The translations under genes were made by a program, and so were the position numbers. From an uncultured Roseateles sp. (lineage in GTDB: Bacteria > Pseudomonadota > Gammaproteobacteria > Burkholderiales > Burkholderiaceae_C), in assembly GCF_963422335.1 (NCBI RefSeq), contig NZ_OY729424.1, forward strand, positions 4,092,001 to 4,156,000: a DNA stretch of 64,000 nucleotides, written 5' to 3'. Within the stretch, counting starts at the first letter, position 1; the number at the start of each line of letters is the position of its first letter. Below, one piece after another: positions 10,273-19,503 of the stretch. The notes under the pieces are model-generated. The model did not search any database and had not been told where the DNA came from. It saw only the letters and a program-made list of their open reading frames with translations.

Positions 10273-11052
10273 ATGTTCATTGACTCTCATTGCCATCTCA
10301 GTTTTCCCGAACTGCGAGGCCAGCTCGACGATATCCTCGCCAAGATGGCCGAGGCGCAGGTGGACCGCGCGATCTGCATCTGCACGACGATGGAGGAGTA
10401 CCCGGCCGTGCGTGCCGTCGTCGATCCCCATCCCCATCTGTGGGCCACGGTCGGTGTGCACCCCGACAACGAGGATGTGCACGAGCCGACACTTGATGAG
10501 CTGGTGCAGGCCGCTGCCGACCCGAAGATCGTCGCCATCGGCGAGACCGGCCTCGATTACTACCGCCTCAACGGCCGCAGCATTGCCGACATGGAATGGC
10601 AGCGCGAGCGCTTTCGCACCCACATCCGCGCCTCCCGCGCCAGCGCCAAGCCCTTGGTCATCCACACCCGCAGTGCGGCCGAAGACACCTTGCGCGTGCT
10701 GCGCGAGGAGGGTGGTGCCTCGGGCGTGTTCCATTGCTTCACCGAGACCATGGACGTGGCCCAGGCTGCCGTCGACATGGGCTTCTACGTCTCCTTCTCC
10801 GGCATCCTGACCTTCAAGAATGCCGGCGATCTGCGCGAGGTGGCCTCAAGGCTGCCGCTGGAACGCCTGCTGATCGAGACCGACAGCCCCTATCTGGCGC
10901 CGATGCCGCACCGCGGCAAGCTGAACAACCCCTCCTATGTGCCCCTGGTCGCCAAGCAGCTGGCCGAGATCAAGGGCTGCTCGGTCGAGCATCTGGCGGC
11001 GGTGACCAGTGCCAACTGCGAGCGCCTGTTTGGTATCGCGCCGCTGCAGTGA
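10273..11052 (+). CDS. TatD family metal-dependent DNase
   Basis: A 259-residue TIM-barrel hydrolase. Metal ligands are visible as FIDSHCHL at the N-terminus, GETGLDYY (Glu), VIHTR (His), VFHCFTE (His) and LIETDSPYLAP (Asp). The start MFIDSHCHL (ATG 10273) is the usual one; an ATG 24 nt upstream adds residues outside the fold. Proteins of this family are 3'-5' exonucleases used in DNA repair. It ends in a GTGA overlap with the ankyrin-protein gene. Confidence 0.93.
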   Translation: MFIDSHCHLSFPELRGQLDDILAKMAEAQVDRAICICTTMEEYPAVRAVVDPHPHLWATVGVHPDNEDVHEPTLDELVQAAADPKIVAIGETGLDYYRLNGRSIADMEWQRERFRTHIRASRASAKPLVIHTRSAAEDTLRVLREEGGASGVFHCFTETMDVAQAAVDMGFYVSFSGILTFKNAGDLREVASRLPLERLLIETDSPYLAPMPHRGKLNNPSYVPLVAKQLAEIKGCSVEHLAAVTSANCERLFGIAPLQ

Positions 11053-11687
11053 ACATCATGCGTTACTTGAAGTTCTTGGCTTATCTTGCTGTCGCGATTG
11101 GGTTTTCGTCGGTACGGGCGGGTGAGCTGGAGGACTTCTTCACCGCCATTGCCCGCAACGATGGCCGCGCGGTCATGACCTTGATGATCCGCGGCGTCAA
11201 CCCCAATGCCCGCGACGCCCAGGGCAATGTGGGTCTGGTGCTGGCGCTGCGCGAGGAGTCGCTGAAGGCCGTGGACAGCTTGATGCAGTACCCGGCGCTG
11301 GACGTCAATGCCGCCAACGCAGCCGGCGAGACGCCGCTGATGATGGCGGCCCTGCGCGGCCATCCGGACTGGGTCAAGAAGTTGCTGGTGCGTGGCGCTC
11401 AAATCAACCGTCCTGGCTGGACACCCTTGCACTACGCCGCGAGCGCCGAGCAGGGGCAGAGTTGCGTCGAGCTGCTGATCAAGGAGGGGGCTGAGCTGGA
11501 TGCCCGCTCACCCAATGGCAGCACAGCACTGATGTTGGCCGCACGCTACGGCATGGAGAGCGCGGTTGACGCCTTGCTGAAGGCTGGCGCCGACAGGCAA
11601 ATGCGCAACGAAAAGGGCCTCAGTGCCCTGGACTTTGCCCATGCCGCCGGCCGTGAGTATCTGTACGCGAGGCTGACAGCGCCGTAG
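11049..11687 (+). CDS. Exported ankyrin-repeat protein
   Basis: A protein of about 209-212 residues with a signal peptide (MRYLKFLAYLAVAIGFSSVRA) followed by four to five ankyrin repeats (GNVGLVLALRE, GETPLMMAALRGHPDWVKKLL, GWTPLHYAASAEQ, GSTALMLAARYG, GLSALDFAHAAG). It is predicted to be periplasmic. The start is either the GTG at 11049, which overlaps the tatD stop, or the ATG at 11058; both give a signal peptide. The repeats suggest a protein-binding role; the partner is unknown. Confidence 0.85.
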   Translation: MNIMRYLKFLAYLAVAIGFSSVRAGELEDFFTAIARNDGRAVMTLMIRGVNPNARDAQGNVGLVLALREESLKAVDSLMQYPALDVNAANAAGETPLMMAALRGHPDWVKKLLVRGAQINRPGWTPLHYAASAEQGQSCVELLIKEGAELDARSPNGSTALMLAARYGMESAVDALLKAGADRQMRNEKGLSALDFAHAAGREYLYARLTAP

Positions 11688-11805
11688 GAAGTTCACTGAC
11701 GCCGGGAATGGGGCGCCGCCCACTGGGCGGATTTGTGCAGCGGCCTAGAGTCGGGGCATGGTTACAAACAAGTAGCCGCCTCGATCAACCCTCAGGAGCG
11801 TCACC

Positions 11806-12015
11806 ATGCAACAAGCCCAACAAGCCCGCGCCAACCCGTTCGCGATGATGCTGGACCCGGAGCGCGTCCTGCGCGCCGTCGAGGCCTCCGAGCGGCTCAA
11901 CCATCTGCACAGCCGCATCTGCCGCCCGCTGGACAAGGCCGTCGCGGTCGCCCCCGCCGCCGACGCCGAATTCGACCGGCTGGTGGACGAGCAGGCCGAC
12001 GACGATCTGAGCTGA
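11806..12015 (+). CDS. Small conserved-looking protein, function unknown
   Basis: A 69-residue protein (MQQAQQARANPFAMMLDPERVL...) with a strong AGGAG ribosome site 8 nt before the ATG. It has the repeated feature ERLNHLHSRICRPLDK and an acidic end. No domain is recognised, and there is no signal peptide. The good ribosome site and codon usage support a real gene. Confidence 0.65.
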   Translation: MQQAQQARANPFAMMLDPERVLRAVEASERLNHLHSRICRPLDKAVAVAPAADAEFDRLVDEQADDDLS

Positions 12016-12111
12016 GCCCTGCGCCGGCGGGCGCTGTCATCTGAGTCTTGCATACTGCGGGCAGAAGGGTGGGCGACAAATGTCCAGCCGCTATGCAACA
12101 AGGTTCACTCA

Positions 12112-13083
12112 ATGGCCGCCAACGACCGCCAGGACATCTCCTACGCCGCCCTCAAGGTGGCGCGGCTCTATTACCAGCAGCAGCTGACCACGGCCGCCAT
12201 CGCCCAGGAGCTGGGCACCTCGCGGGCCACCGTCTCGCGGTTGCTGAGCTTTGCCAGCGAGACCGGCCTGGTCGAGGTGCGCATCCATGACCCCGCCGCC
12301 CAGCCGCAGCAGCTGGAGTCGCGCATCCAGCAGGAATTTGGCCTGAAGGCCATCCAGGTCGTGCCGGTGCCCCCGGGCGCCAGCGAGCAGCAATGCCTGC
12401 AGCGCGTGGCCCAGCAGGCCGCTGCCTATCTGAACACCATCGTCGAGCCGCACAGCGTGCTGGGCGTGGCCTGGGGCACGACGCTGGCCGCCGTGGCCGA
12501 TGCGCTGATACAGAAACCGGTGCGCGAGCTCGACGTGGTGCAGCTCAACGGCTCGGCCACCGGCGCCAATTTCGCCAACGCCTTTGGTGAATCCATCGTT
12601 TCGCGGCTGGCGCAGAACTATGGCGCGCGCAGCCACAGCTTTCCGGTGCCGGCCTTTTTCGACTATGCGGCCACCCGCGAGGCGCTGTGGCGCGAGCGCA
12701 GCATCCAGGCCTTGCGGGCGCTGCAGGAGCGGGCCAAGGTGCTGGTGTTCAGCATAGGCGCGGCCCGCACCGGCAGCCATGTGCACAGCGGCGACTATCT
12801 GGACGAGGCCGAATTCCTGAGCCTGCAGGCCGATGGCGTGGTGGGCGATATCGCCACCGTGTTCTTCCGCGCCGATGGCAGCTGGCGCGACATTGCGCTG
12901 AACGCCCGCAGCAGCGGCCTGGAGCTGGACCGCTTCCAGCGCGCCGAGCATGCGCTGTGCGTGGTCTCCGGCCGCGGCAAGCTGGCCGGCCTGCGCGCTG
13001 CGCTGCGGGGAGGCTTCATCAACGAGCTGGTGCTGGACGAACCGACGGCCATGTTGCTGCTGGAAGACCCGGGATCGCGCTAG
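12112..13083 (+). CDS. SorC/DeoR-type sugar-binding transcriptional regulator
   Basis: A 323-residue regulator. The N-terminus carries a helix-turn-helix (YYQQQLTTAAIAQELGTSRATVSRLLSFA, about residues 20-50); the rest is the SorC sugar-phosphate binding domain with the GVAWGTTLAAVADAL loop and a C-terminal VSGRGKLAGLRAALRGGFINELVLDE segment. Such proteins repress or activate sugar or polyol genes and respond to a phosphorylated sugar. No transport operon lies beside it; the next gene, 29 nt downstream on the same strand, is a 5'-nucleotidase lipoprotein that may be co-transcribed. Confidence 0.9.
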   Translation: MAANDRQDISYAALKVARLYYQQQLTTAAIAQELGTSRATVSRLLSFASETGLVEVRIHDPAAQPQQLESRIQQEFGLKAIQVVPVPPGASEQQCLQRVAQQAAAYLNTIVEPHSVLGVAWGTTLAAVADALIQKPVRELDVVQLNGSATGANFANAFGESIVSRLAQNYGARSHSFPVPAFFDYAATREALWRERSIQALRALQERAKVLVFSIGAARTGSHVHSGDYLDEAEFLSLQADGVVGDIATVFFRADGSWRDIALNARSSGLELDRFQRAEHALCVVSGRGKLAGLRAALRGGFINELVLDEPTAMLLLEDPGSR

Positions 13084-13112
13084 CATCGCCTACCCCGTTT
13101 GCAGGAGTGCTT

Positions 13113-14726
13113 GTGACTGCCCAGTTGAAAGCCCTGGCGCTTGTCGCCCTGTTCGCCGTTGGCGGCTGCGCCGTGCAGACGCCGCGCGCGCCGCTGAAGC
13201 TGACCGTCATGCACACCAACGACCATCACGGCCGCTTCTGGACCAATGCCGATGGCGAGTACGGTCTGGCCGCGCGCAAGACGCTGATCGACCGCATCCG
13301 TGCCGAGGTCCGCGCCGACGGTGGTCACACGCTGCTGCTCGATGGCGGCGACGTCAACACCGGCGTGCCCGAGAGCGATCTGCTCGACGCCGAGCCCGAC
13401 TTCAAGGGCATGGACCTGATCGGCTACGACGCCACCGCCGTAGGCAACCACGAGTTCGACAAGCCGCCCGCGGTGCTGGCCAAGCAGCGCCAATGGGTCA
13501 AGTACCCGCTGCTGGCGGCCAATATCTACAAGGACGGCCAGCGCATGTTCGAGCCCTACCGCGTGTTCGAGCGCGGCGGCTACAAGATCGCGGTGATGGG
13601 GCTGACCACCGACGACACGCAGAAGATGGTGTCACCGGACAATATTGCGGGCGTGGTGTTCCGCAAGCCCGCCGAGGAGGCGGCCCAGCTGGTGCCCGAG
13701 CTGCGCGCCCAGGCGGACATGGTGATTGCCGCCACGCATATGGGCCACTACCCCGACGGCAACCGGGGCGTCAATGCGCCCGGCGACGTGGAGATGGCAC
13801 GGGCCGTGCGCGGGTTGGACCTGGTCGTCGGCGGCCACAGCCAGGACCCCGTCTGCATGCTGGCCGAGAACCTGCGCAACGAGGCCTACGTGCCGGGCCA
13901 GCCCTGCGCCCCCGACCGCCAGAACGGCGCCTGGATCGTCCAGGCCCACGAGTGGGGCAAGTATGTGGGCCGGGCCGATTTCGTCATCGATGGTGCCGGC
14001 AAGATCGAGCTGGTGCGCTACCAGCTGCTGCCGGTCAATCTGAAGAAGACGCTGCCCGACGGCACGAAGACGACCTATACCGCGCCCATCCCGCAAGACC
14101 CGCAGATGCGGGCCTTCCTCGAGCCGTTCCAGACCGCCGGCGATGTGCGTCTGGGCGTGCCGGTGGGCTCGGCCGATGGCCTGCTCGATGGCGACCGCGT
14201 GCGCGTGCGCCGCCAGCCAACCAGCCTGGGCGTGCTGGTGGCCAGGGCGATGATGGACAAGACCGGCGCCGACCTGGCGGTGATCAACTCCGGCGGCGTG
14301 CGCGAGTCGCTGCAGCCGGGCGCCATCAGCTACCGCGACGTGCTCAAGGTGCACCCGTTCGGCGGCATGCTGGCCCTGGTCCAGCTCAAGGGCGACGAGC
14401 TGCTCGCCTATCTGCAGGCCACGGCCAGGATGACGCCCGGCTCGGGTGCCTTCCCGCAGACGGCGGGCGTGCAGATGCGCATCGTCGGCGGCCAGCTGGA
14501 GTCGGCCCAGGTCGGCGGCCAGGCGATAGACCCGCAGCGCATCTACCGGCTGGCGATCAGCGTGTTCACCGCCGCGGGTGGCGACGGATACCCGAAGCTG
14601 GACAAGCATCCCGGCTTCGTCAACACCGGTTTCGTCGATGCCGATGTGCTGCGGGCGTTTATTGCGGCGCGCAGCCCGTTGAAGGCGGCGGACTACGAGC
14701 CCGGAGATGCAGTGACCCGGCGCTGA
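13113..14726 (+). CDS. 5'-nucleotidase/UshA-type metallophosphatase lipoprotein
   Basis: A 537-residue protein with a lipoprotein signal (LFAVGGC, Cys19) followed by a calcineurin-like metallophosphatase domain: HTNDHHGRFW, LLLDGGDVNTG, GNHEFD, ATHMGHY and VGGHSQD are the metal-binding motifs. The C-terminal 5_nucleotid_C domain has INSGGVR and HPFGGMLALVQLKG. The start is GTG 13113 with GGAG 6 nt upstream. It would sit in the periplasm or outer membrane and release phosphate from nucleotides. It converges with the Bug gene ending at 14731. Confidence 0.9.
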   Translation: MTAQLKALALVALFAVGGCAVQTPRAPLKLTVMHTNDHHGRFWTNADGEYGLAARKTLIDRIRAEVRADGGHTLLLDGGDVNTGVPESDLLDAEPDFKGMDLIGYDATAVGNHEFDKPPAVLAKQRQWVKYPLLAANIYKDGQRMFEPYRVFERGGYKIAVMGLTTDDTQKMVSPDNIAGVVFRKPAEEAAQLVPELRAQADMVIAATHMGHYPDGNRGVNAPGDVEMARAVRGLDLVVGGHSQDPVCMLAENLRNEAYVPGQPCAPDRQNGAWIVQAHEWGKYVGRADFVIDGAGKIELVRYQLLPVNLKKTLPDGTKTTYTAPIPQDPQMRAFLEPFQTAGDVRLGVPVGSADGLLDGDRVRVRRQPTSLGVLVARAMMDKTGADLAVINSGGVRESLQPGAISYRDVLKVHPFGGMLALVQLKGDELLAYLQATARMTPGSGAFPQTAGVQMRIVGGQLESAQVGGQAIDPQRIYRLAISVFTAAGGDGYPKLDKHPGFVNTGFVDADVLRAFIAARSPLKAADYEPGDAVTRR

Positions 14727-14730
14727 GTCA

Positions 14731-15693
14731 TTATTTGAACTGACCGCCTGCGGCCTCGACCAGGCGCCGGTTCAGCTCCCATTCGCGGGCGATGTGACGG
14801 GCGAAGTCGGCGGCGCTACCGCCGGCCGGCAGGTTGTTCACCGCCAGCAGGCGCTGGCGGATATCGGGCAGCTGCAAGGCCCGGTTCAGCTCGGTGTTGA
14901 GCCGCGCCAGCACCGGCTCGGGCGTCTTGCCCGGCGCGAAGATGCCGAACAGCGAGACCAGATTGGCCGGGGCGTAGCCCAGCTCGGCCAGGGTGGGCAC
15001 GTCGGGCAGCACGTCCAGCCGGTTCGGCGCGCCGACGGCCAGGGGCTTGAACCTGCCGCTCCTGATGTGCTGCAGCTGCTGGGCGCCGACATTCGACGAC
15101 AGCAGCTCGAACTGGCCGCCCAAAGCGTCATTGAGCTGCTGGCCGCCCCCCTTGTAGGGGATGTGGGTGATGTTGGCGCCGCTGATCAGCTTGACCTGCT
15201 CCAGCACCCTGTGTCCGGTGGTCGCCAGGCCGGAGGTCGCCCAGCGGACGCCGCCAGGGCTGCGGGCGGCCTCCAGCATCTCGGCAAAGTTGCTGGCCTT
15301 CAGCGCCGGCGTGCCCACCAGCAGCACCGGCGTGAACATCACGCCGACGACCGGGGCGATGTCCTTCAGCGGTTCGTAGCCAACCCGGCCGAGGTGCGGC
15401 GTCAGCACCAGCGGGCTGATGGCCGAGAACACCAGCGTGTAGCCATCCGATGGGGCCTTGGCCAGCATCTCCATGGCCAGCGCGCCACCGGCACCGGCGC
15501 GGTGCTCGACCAGCACCGGCGTGCCCAGCTGGGCGGCCAGCTTGTCGGCCAGCGCGCGGCTGATCTCGTCGCTGACGCCGCCGGGCGGATAGGCCACCAC
15601 CAGGTGGATGGGCCGGCCTGGCCAGGGCTGGGCGAGGGCGGTGCCGGCAACCAGGCACAGCAGCAGAGAGATCAGGGAGAGCAGGGCCCTCAT
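14731..15693 (-). CDS. Tripartite tricarboxylate transporter (Bug/TctC) binding protein
   Basis: A 320-residue periplasmic binding protein with signal peptide MRALLSLISLLLCLVAGTALA and the family marks IHLVVAYPPGGVSDEISR and HIPYKGGG. Bug proteins bind carboxylates, sometimes for TctAB transport, sometimes as sensors. The start overlaps the end of a LysR gene (ATGA), a common LysR-Bug operon. No TctA or TctB gene is nearby. Confidence 0.9.
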   Translation of the reverse strand: MRALLSLISLLLCLVAGTALAQPWPGRPIHLVVAYPPGGVSDEISRALADKLAAQLGTPVLVEHRAGAGGALAMEMLAKAPSDGYTLVFSAISPLVLTPHLGRVGYEPLKDIAPVVGVMFTPVLLVGTPALKASNFAEMLEAARSPGGVRWATSGLATTGHRVLEQVKLISGANITHIPYKGGGQQLNDALGGQFELLSSNVGAQQLQHIRSGRFKPLAVGAPNRLDVLPDVPTLAELGYAPANLVSLFGIFAPGKTPEPVLARLNTELNRALQLPDIRQRLLAVNNLPAGGSAADFARHIAREWELNRRLVEAAGGQFK

Positions 15694-16604
15694 GGCGCGG
15701 CGCCGGCCTGCTCGGCCGCGATTTGCCGCACCAGGGCAATCAGCGTGGCAGTGGCGCCGGTGCAATCGTGCTGGCGATAGACCAGGGTCAGCGGCGCCTC
15801 CAGCTGTGCGCCTTCCAGCAGCGGCCGGTAGACGATGGCATCGGGGTGCGCGCCGCGCATCGACGCCGGCACGACGGTGATGCCGGCGCCGGCCGCCACC
15901 AGGTTCAGGTTCGTCATCATCCGGTCCACCTCGGCCACCACGCGGGGGCGGAAGCCCTGGACCTCGCACAGGGCCAGCAGATTGGCATACAGGCCCGGGG
16001 CTCCCGGGCGGCGCGCCAGTATCAGCTGCTCGTCGCGCAGCTGGGCCAGGGCGATGGGCGTGGTGCCGCTGGCCAGCGGATGGTCCAGCGCCAGCGCCAC
16101 CACCACCGGCTCGCTGAGCAGGGTCTCGAACACCAGGCCCTCGGGCCGGGCCACCGGCACGCGCAGAAAGCCGCAGTGCAGGCGCTCGGCCACCAGCGCC
16201 TCGGTGATCTCGGCGGCATTGTTCTCGCTGAGCACCAGCTCGATGTCGGGGTAGCGGCTGCGGCAGGCGCGCAGCGCCTCGGGCGTGAAGCGGTGGGCGG
16301 CGGCCGAGCTGGTGAAGCCGACGTTGACCGTGCCCAGCCGGCCGCTGGCCACGCGGGCCATGCGCTCGCGCATCGCGTCCACATCCTGCAGCAGGCGGCG
16401 GGTCTCGTTGAGGAACGCGCGGCCGCCCTCGGTCAGGGTCACGCCCTTGGGATGGCGCTGGAACAGCTGCAGGCCCAGCTCGGCCTCCAGCGCCTTGATC
16501 TGCTGGCTCAGTGGCGGCTGCTGCATGCCCAGAGCGGCGGCCGCACGGGTCATGTGCCCGGCCTCGGCCACGGCCTGGAAGTAGCGCAGGTGTCGCAAGT
16601 CCAT
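15690..16604 (-). CDS. LysR family transcriptional regulator
   Basis: A 304-residue regulator starting MDLRHLRYFQAVAEAG, with the helix-turn-helix MTRAAAALGMQQPPLSQQIKALEAELG in the first 50 residues and a LysR effector domain after residue 90. A TTG 6 nt upstream is a weaker start. It is upstream of and coupled to a Bug gene and is divergent from the PEP-CTERM gene at 16699; the 94-base gap between them is AT-richer and is the likely binding region. Confidence 0.93.
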   Translation of the reverse strand: MDLRHLRYFQAVAEAGHMTRAAAALGMQQPPLSQQIKALEAELGLQLFQRHPKGVTLTEGGRAFLNETRRLLQDVDAMRERMARVASGRLGTVNVGFTSSAAAHRFTPEALRACRSRYPDIELVLSENNAAEITEALVAERLHCGFLRVPVARPEGLVFETLLSEPVVVALALDHPLASGTTPIALAQLRDEQLILARRPGAPGLYANLLALCEVQGFRPRVVAEVDRMMTNLNLVAAGAGITVVPASMRGAHPDAIVYRPLLEGAQLEAPLTLVYRQHDCTGATATLIALVRQIAAEQAGAAP

Positions 16605-16698
16605 ATTCAAATAGTATCAAAAACCACAGATCGGTATATTTGACATACGGTGGGCGTGAACTTACCTTTGCGGCCATACCAACACCGGAGACAAGACC

Positions 16699-17943
16699 AT
16701 GACGATCAAGAAACTCGGCCTCGCCGCCGCCCTCGGTCTGGGCGGCCTGCTGGCCTGCAGCAGCGCACTGGCCGCGCCAACCTCGATTCTGTTCGTCGGC
16801 AACAGCTACACCTTCGGCCGGCTGGACCCGGTGATGAGCTACAACTGGTCTCATGTGCACGACCTGACGGCCCCGTTCCAGACCCTGTACTCCGGCGGCT
16901 CCAACCCCTGGGAGCCCCATCCCTGGGGTGGCGTGCCCGGCATCTTCAAGCAGTTCACCATCGAAGCCGGGCTGGACTACGACGTGTCGATCTCGGCCCG
17001 CAATGCCGCCTCGCTGCGCGGCCAGTTCCTGAACACCGCCAGCCCGCTGTGGGACCTGCGCGGCAATGTGGCCTCGAAGAAGTGGGATGCGGTGGTGCTG
17101 CAGGAGCAGAGCGACGCGGCCCTGCCCGACGGCAAAGGCAAGAATGCCAATCTGGCCACCTTCAATGCCTATGCCGATCAGTTCGAGCGATTCATCCACA
17201 AGGGCACCGCTCAGACCTATACCGAGAGCGCGCTGTTCGGCAGCCAGGCCAAGTGCGTGGCCACCGGCCTGTCGGCTGGCAGCTGCAACACCTCGCGGGT
17301 GATTCCGGCCAATACCAACGCCAGCGCGGCCACCAAGGTCTATCTGCTGGAGACCTGGGCGCGGCCGGACATGGTGTTCGCCCACAAGATCACCAAGGCC
17401 GATCCGACCACGCCCGATGGCAGCCCCATCGTCGACACCTCGTCGGCCGGCGGCGCGGCCACGCTGTACTACGGCAGCCTGGCTGCCATGACGGCCGATC
17501 TGAAGGCATCCTTCCTGGCCAAGGCGGCCAGCAACCCGGGGTTTGCCGGCGTGATCCCGGCCGGCGAGGCCTTCCAGATGGCCATCGATCTGGGCCTTGC
17601 CAAGTCCGGCGGCTTTTATGATGCCAATGGTGTCTACACCTTGGCCCAAGCCGGTGACCTGATGAATCTGTGGTGGAACGACTATCTGCATGCCAGCAAA
17701 TACGGCTCCTATCTGAGCGCACTGGTGCAGTTCGGCAGCATCACCGGCCTGGACCCGAATTCGCTGGGCGCCAATGAGATTGCCGCCTTCGATCTGGGCA
17801 TCTCCAAGACCGATGCGCTGACGCTGCAGCACATCGCCAGCGCCCAGCTCGGCTTCCCGGCCCCGGTGCCCGAGCCCGCCACCTGGGCCATGGCCCTGGC
17901 CGGCCTGGGTGCGTTAGCGTACAAGCGGCGCCGCCAGCCATGA
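16699..17943 (+). CDS. PEP-CTERM anchored SGNH-type hydrolase
   Basis: A 414-residue exported protein. A signal peptide (to about residue 26, LAA) is followed by FVGNSYTFG, with the Ser36 nucleophile of an SGNH/GDSL fold, and near residue 328 by NDYLHASKYGSYL, which holds the Asp-x-x-His pair. The C-terminus from about residue 391 is a PEP-CTERM sorting tail, VPEPATWAMALAGLGALAYKRRR, recognised by exosortase. The substrate is unknown, perhaps an acylated polysaccharide. The stop overlaps the start of the next hydrolase gene (ATGA). Confidence 0.88.
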   Translation: MTIKKLGLAAALGLGGLLACSSALAAPTSILFVGNSYTFGRLDPVMSYNWSHVHDLTAPFQTLYSGGSNPWEPHPWGGVPGIFKQFTIEAGLDYDVSISARNAASLRGQFLNTASPLWDLRGNVASKKWDAVVLQEQSDAALPDGKGKNANLATFNAYADQFERFIHKGTAQTYTESALFGSQAKCVATGLSAGSCNTSRVIPANTNASAATKVYLLETWARPDMVFAHKITKADPTTPDGSPIVDTSSAGGAATLYYGSLAAMTADLKASFLAKAASNPGFAGVIPAGEAFQMAIDLGLAKSGGFYDANGVYTLAQAGDLMNLWWNDYLHASKYGSYLSALVQFGSITGLDPNSLGANEIAAFDLGISKTDALTLQHIASAQLGFPAPVPEPATWAMALAGLGALAYKRRRQP

Positions 17944-19259
17944 GAGCCGCGCTGGGCCTGGCCACGCTGGCCTTGCTGGGCGGCTGCGCCCAGCAACCGC
18001 TGAGCAGTCAAGAGGCGGCGCCGACGGCCGGCGCCTGCCCGGCCAGCCTGGCGCCCATCGCCCGCTGCCTGACCGGGCGCGACAGCTTCGGCGCCCACTA
18101 TCTGATCGCCATGCCCACCGACTGGAACGGCATGCTGGTGCTGCACGCCCACGGCGGGCCGGCGCTGGGCGAGCCCAGGGCCGAGCGCTCGGTCGAGGAC
18201 CTGCAGCGCTGGGCCATCATGGTCAAGGCCGGCTATGCCTGGGCCGGCTCCACCTTCCGCCAGGGCGGCGTGGCGGTGCGCGCCGCGGCCGAGGACACCG
18301 AGCGCCTGCGGCAGATCTTCGTGGCCCACGTCGCCCAGCCGAAGCGCACCATCCTGCACGGCCAGTCCTGGGGCGCCAGCGTGGCCGCCCAGGGCGCCGA
18401 GATGTTCTCTCAAGGCTCGCAGCGGCCCTATGACGCGGTGCTGCTGAGCAGCGGCGTGCTGGCCGGTGGCACGCGGGCCTACAGCTTCCGCATCGACCTG
18501 CGCGTGGTCTATCAATACCTGTGCAACAACCATCCGCGCCCGGACGAACCGGCCTATCCGCTGTGGATGGGCCTGCCGCCCGACTCGACCCTGACCCCGG
18601 CCCAGCTGGCGCAGCGCGCCCGTGAATGCCTGGGGCTGGGCCTGCCCGCCGCCCAGCGCAGCGCCGAGCAGCAGCGCAAGCTCGACACCATCGTCAAGGT
18701 GATAGGCATACCGGCCTCATCGGTGCAGGGCCATCTGAACTGGGCGACCTGGCACTTCCAGGACGTGGTGCAAAAACGCACCGGCGGACGCAATCCGTTC
18801 GGCAACGCCGGTGTGCGCTATGCCGGTTCGGCCGACGACGCCGCGCTGAATGCCGGCGTGCTGCGCTACACGGCCGACCCGCAGGCGGTGGCCCAGTTCG
18901 GCGCCGATGCCGACCCCGGTGGCCGCATCCCGGTGCCGGTGCTGACCGTGCACGGCATCAAGGACGCCACCGCCTTCGTCGAGATGGACCACAGCTTCCG
19001 CCAGACCATGGAGCGCGCCGGCAGGGGCGACCATCTGGTGCAGACCTTCACCGACGACAGCGAGCACAGCTACCTCAGCGATCCCGCTTATCCGACCTTG
19101 ATGAGCGCGCTGCTGCGCTGGGTGGAGCAGGGCATCAAGCCGACGCCGCAAGGCATTGCGCGCGACTGCCCGGGCTTCGAGGCGAAGTTCGGGCCGGGCT
19201 GCCGGTTTCTGCCTGACTACGCGCCGGCTTCGCTGGAGTCCAAGGTGCAGGCGCGATAG
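17940..19259 (+). CDS. Alpha/beta hydrolase lipoprotein
   Basis: A 439-residue protein with lipobox LLGGC near residue 16. The core has HAHGGPALGE and the nucleophile elbow HGQSWGAS; a later D (HGIKDATAFVEMDHS) and H (DSEHSYL) could complete the triad. It looks like a secreted esterase or peptidase of the alpha/beta hydrolase superfamily. It is coupled by an ATGA overlap to the PEP-CTERM SGNH hydrolase, so the two probably act together outside the cytoplasm. Confidence 0.8.
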   Translation: MRAALGLATLALLGGCAQQPLSSQEAAPTAGACPASLAPIARCLTGRDSFGAHYLIAMPTDWNGMLVLHAHGGPALGEPRAERSVEDLQRWAIMVKAGYAWAGSTFRQGGVAVRAAAEDTERLRQIFVAHVAQPKRTILHGQSWGASVAAQGAEMFSQGSQRPYDAVLLSSGVLAGGTRAYSFRIDLRVVYQYLCNNHPRPDEPAYPLWMGLPPDSTLTPAQLAQRARECLGLGLPAAQRSAEQQRKLDTIVKVIGIPASSVQGHLNWATWHFQDVVQKRTGGRNPFGNAGVRYAGSADDAALNAGVLRYTADPQAVAQFGADADPGGRIPVPVLTVHGIKDATAFVEMDHSFRQTMERAGRGDHLVQTFTDDSEHSYLSDPAYPTLMSALLRWVEQGIKPTPQGIARDCPGFEAKFGPGCRFLPDYAPASLESKVQAR

Positions 19260-19266
19260 GGCAAGG

Positions 19267-19503
19267 TCAACCGGCAGCGATGGCCGCGTCCATTTCCTTG
19301 CAGGAGGGGGCGCAGACGGCCTGGGCGCGGCCCAGCAGTTTGCGGGTCTTCATCAGCGAACGGGTGCGGTGCTTGCCGCAAAGATAGCAGGACATCGTGG
19401 CGGTGCCGAAAGAGGCGGCGGCCTTGAACGGCGAGCCCGATACCTTGGACTTGTAACGCAGCCCGTCTTCCAACACGGTCGTTTTCGAATCAGCTCTGGC
19501 CAT
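19267..19503 (-). CDS. Small cysteine-containing protein, function unknown
   Basis: A 78-residue protein with a CxxC (SCYLCGKH) and a CxxxC (VCAPSCKE), which could bind one zinc ion. There is no signal peptide. It overlaps the upstream gene's end by 14 nt and is probably co-transcribed with it. I do not recognise the family. Confidence 0.65.
   Translation of the reverse strand: MARADSKTTVLEDGLRYKSKVSGSPFKAAASFGTATMSCYLCGKHRTRSLMKTRKLLGRAQAVCAPSCKEMDAAIAAG

Noticed and set aside
14731..17832. Very long open frame on the minus strand (over 1000 codons) covering the Bug, LysR and PEP-CTERM region
   Set aside because: Only the part ending the Bug protein (14731-15693) has recognisable sequence; the rest is a high-GC shadow of LysR and the PEP-CTERM gene.
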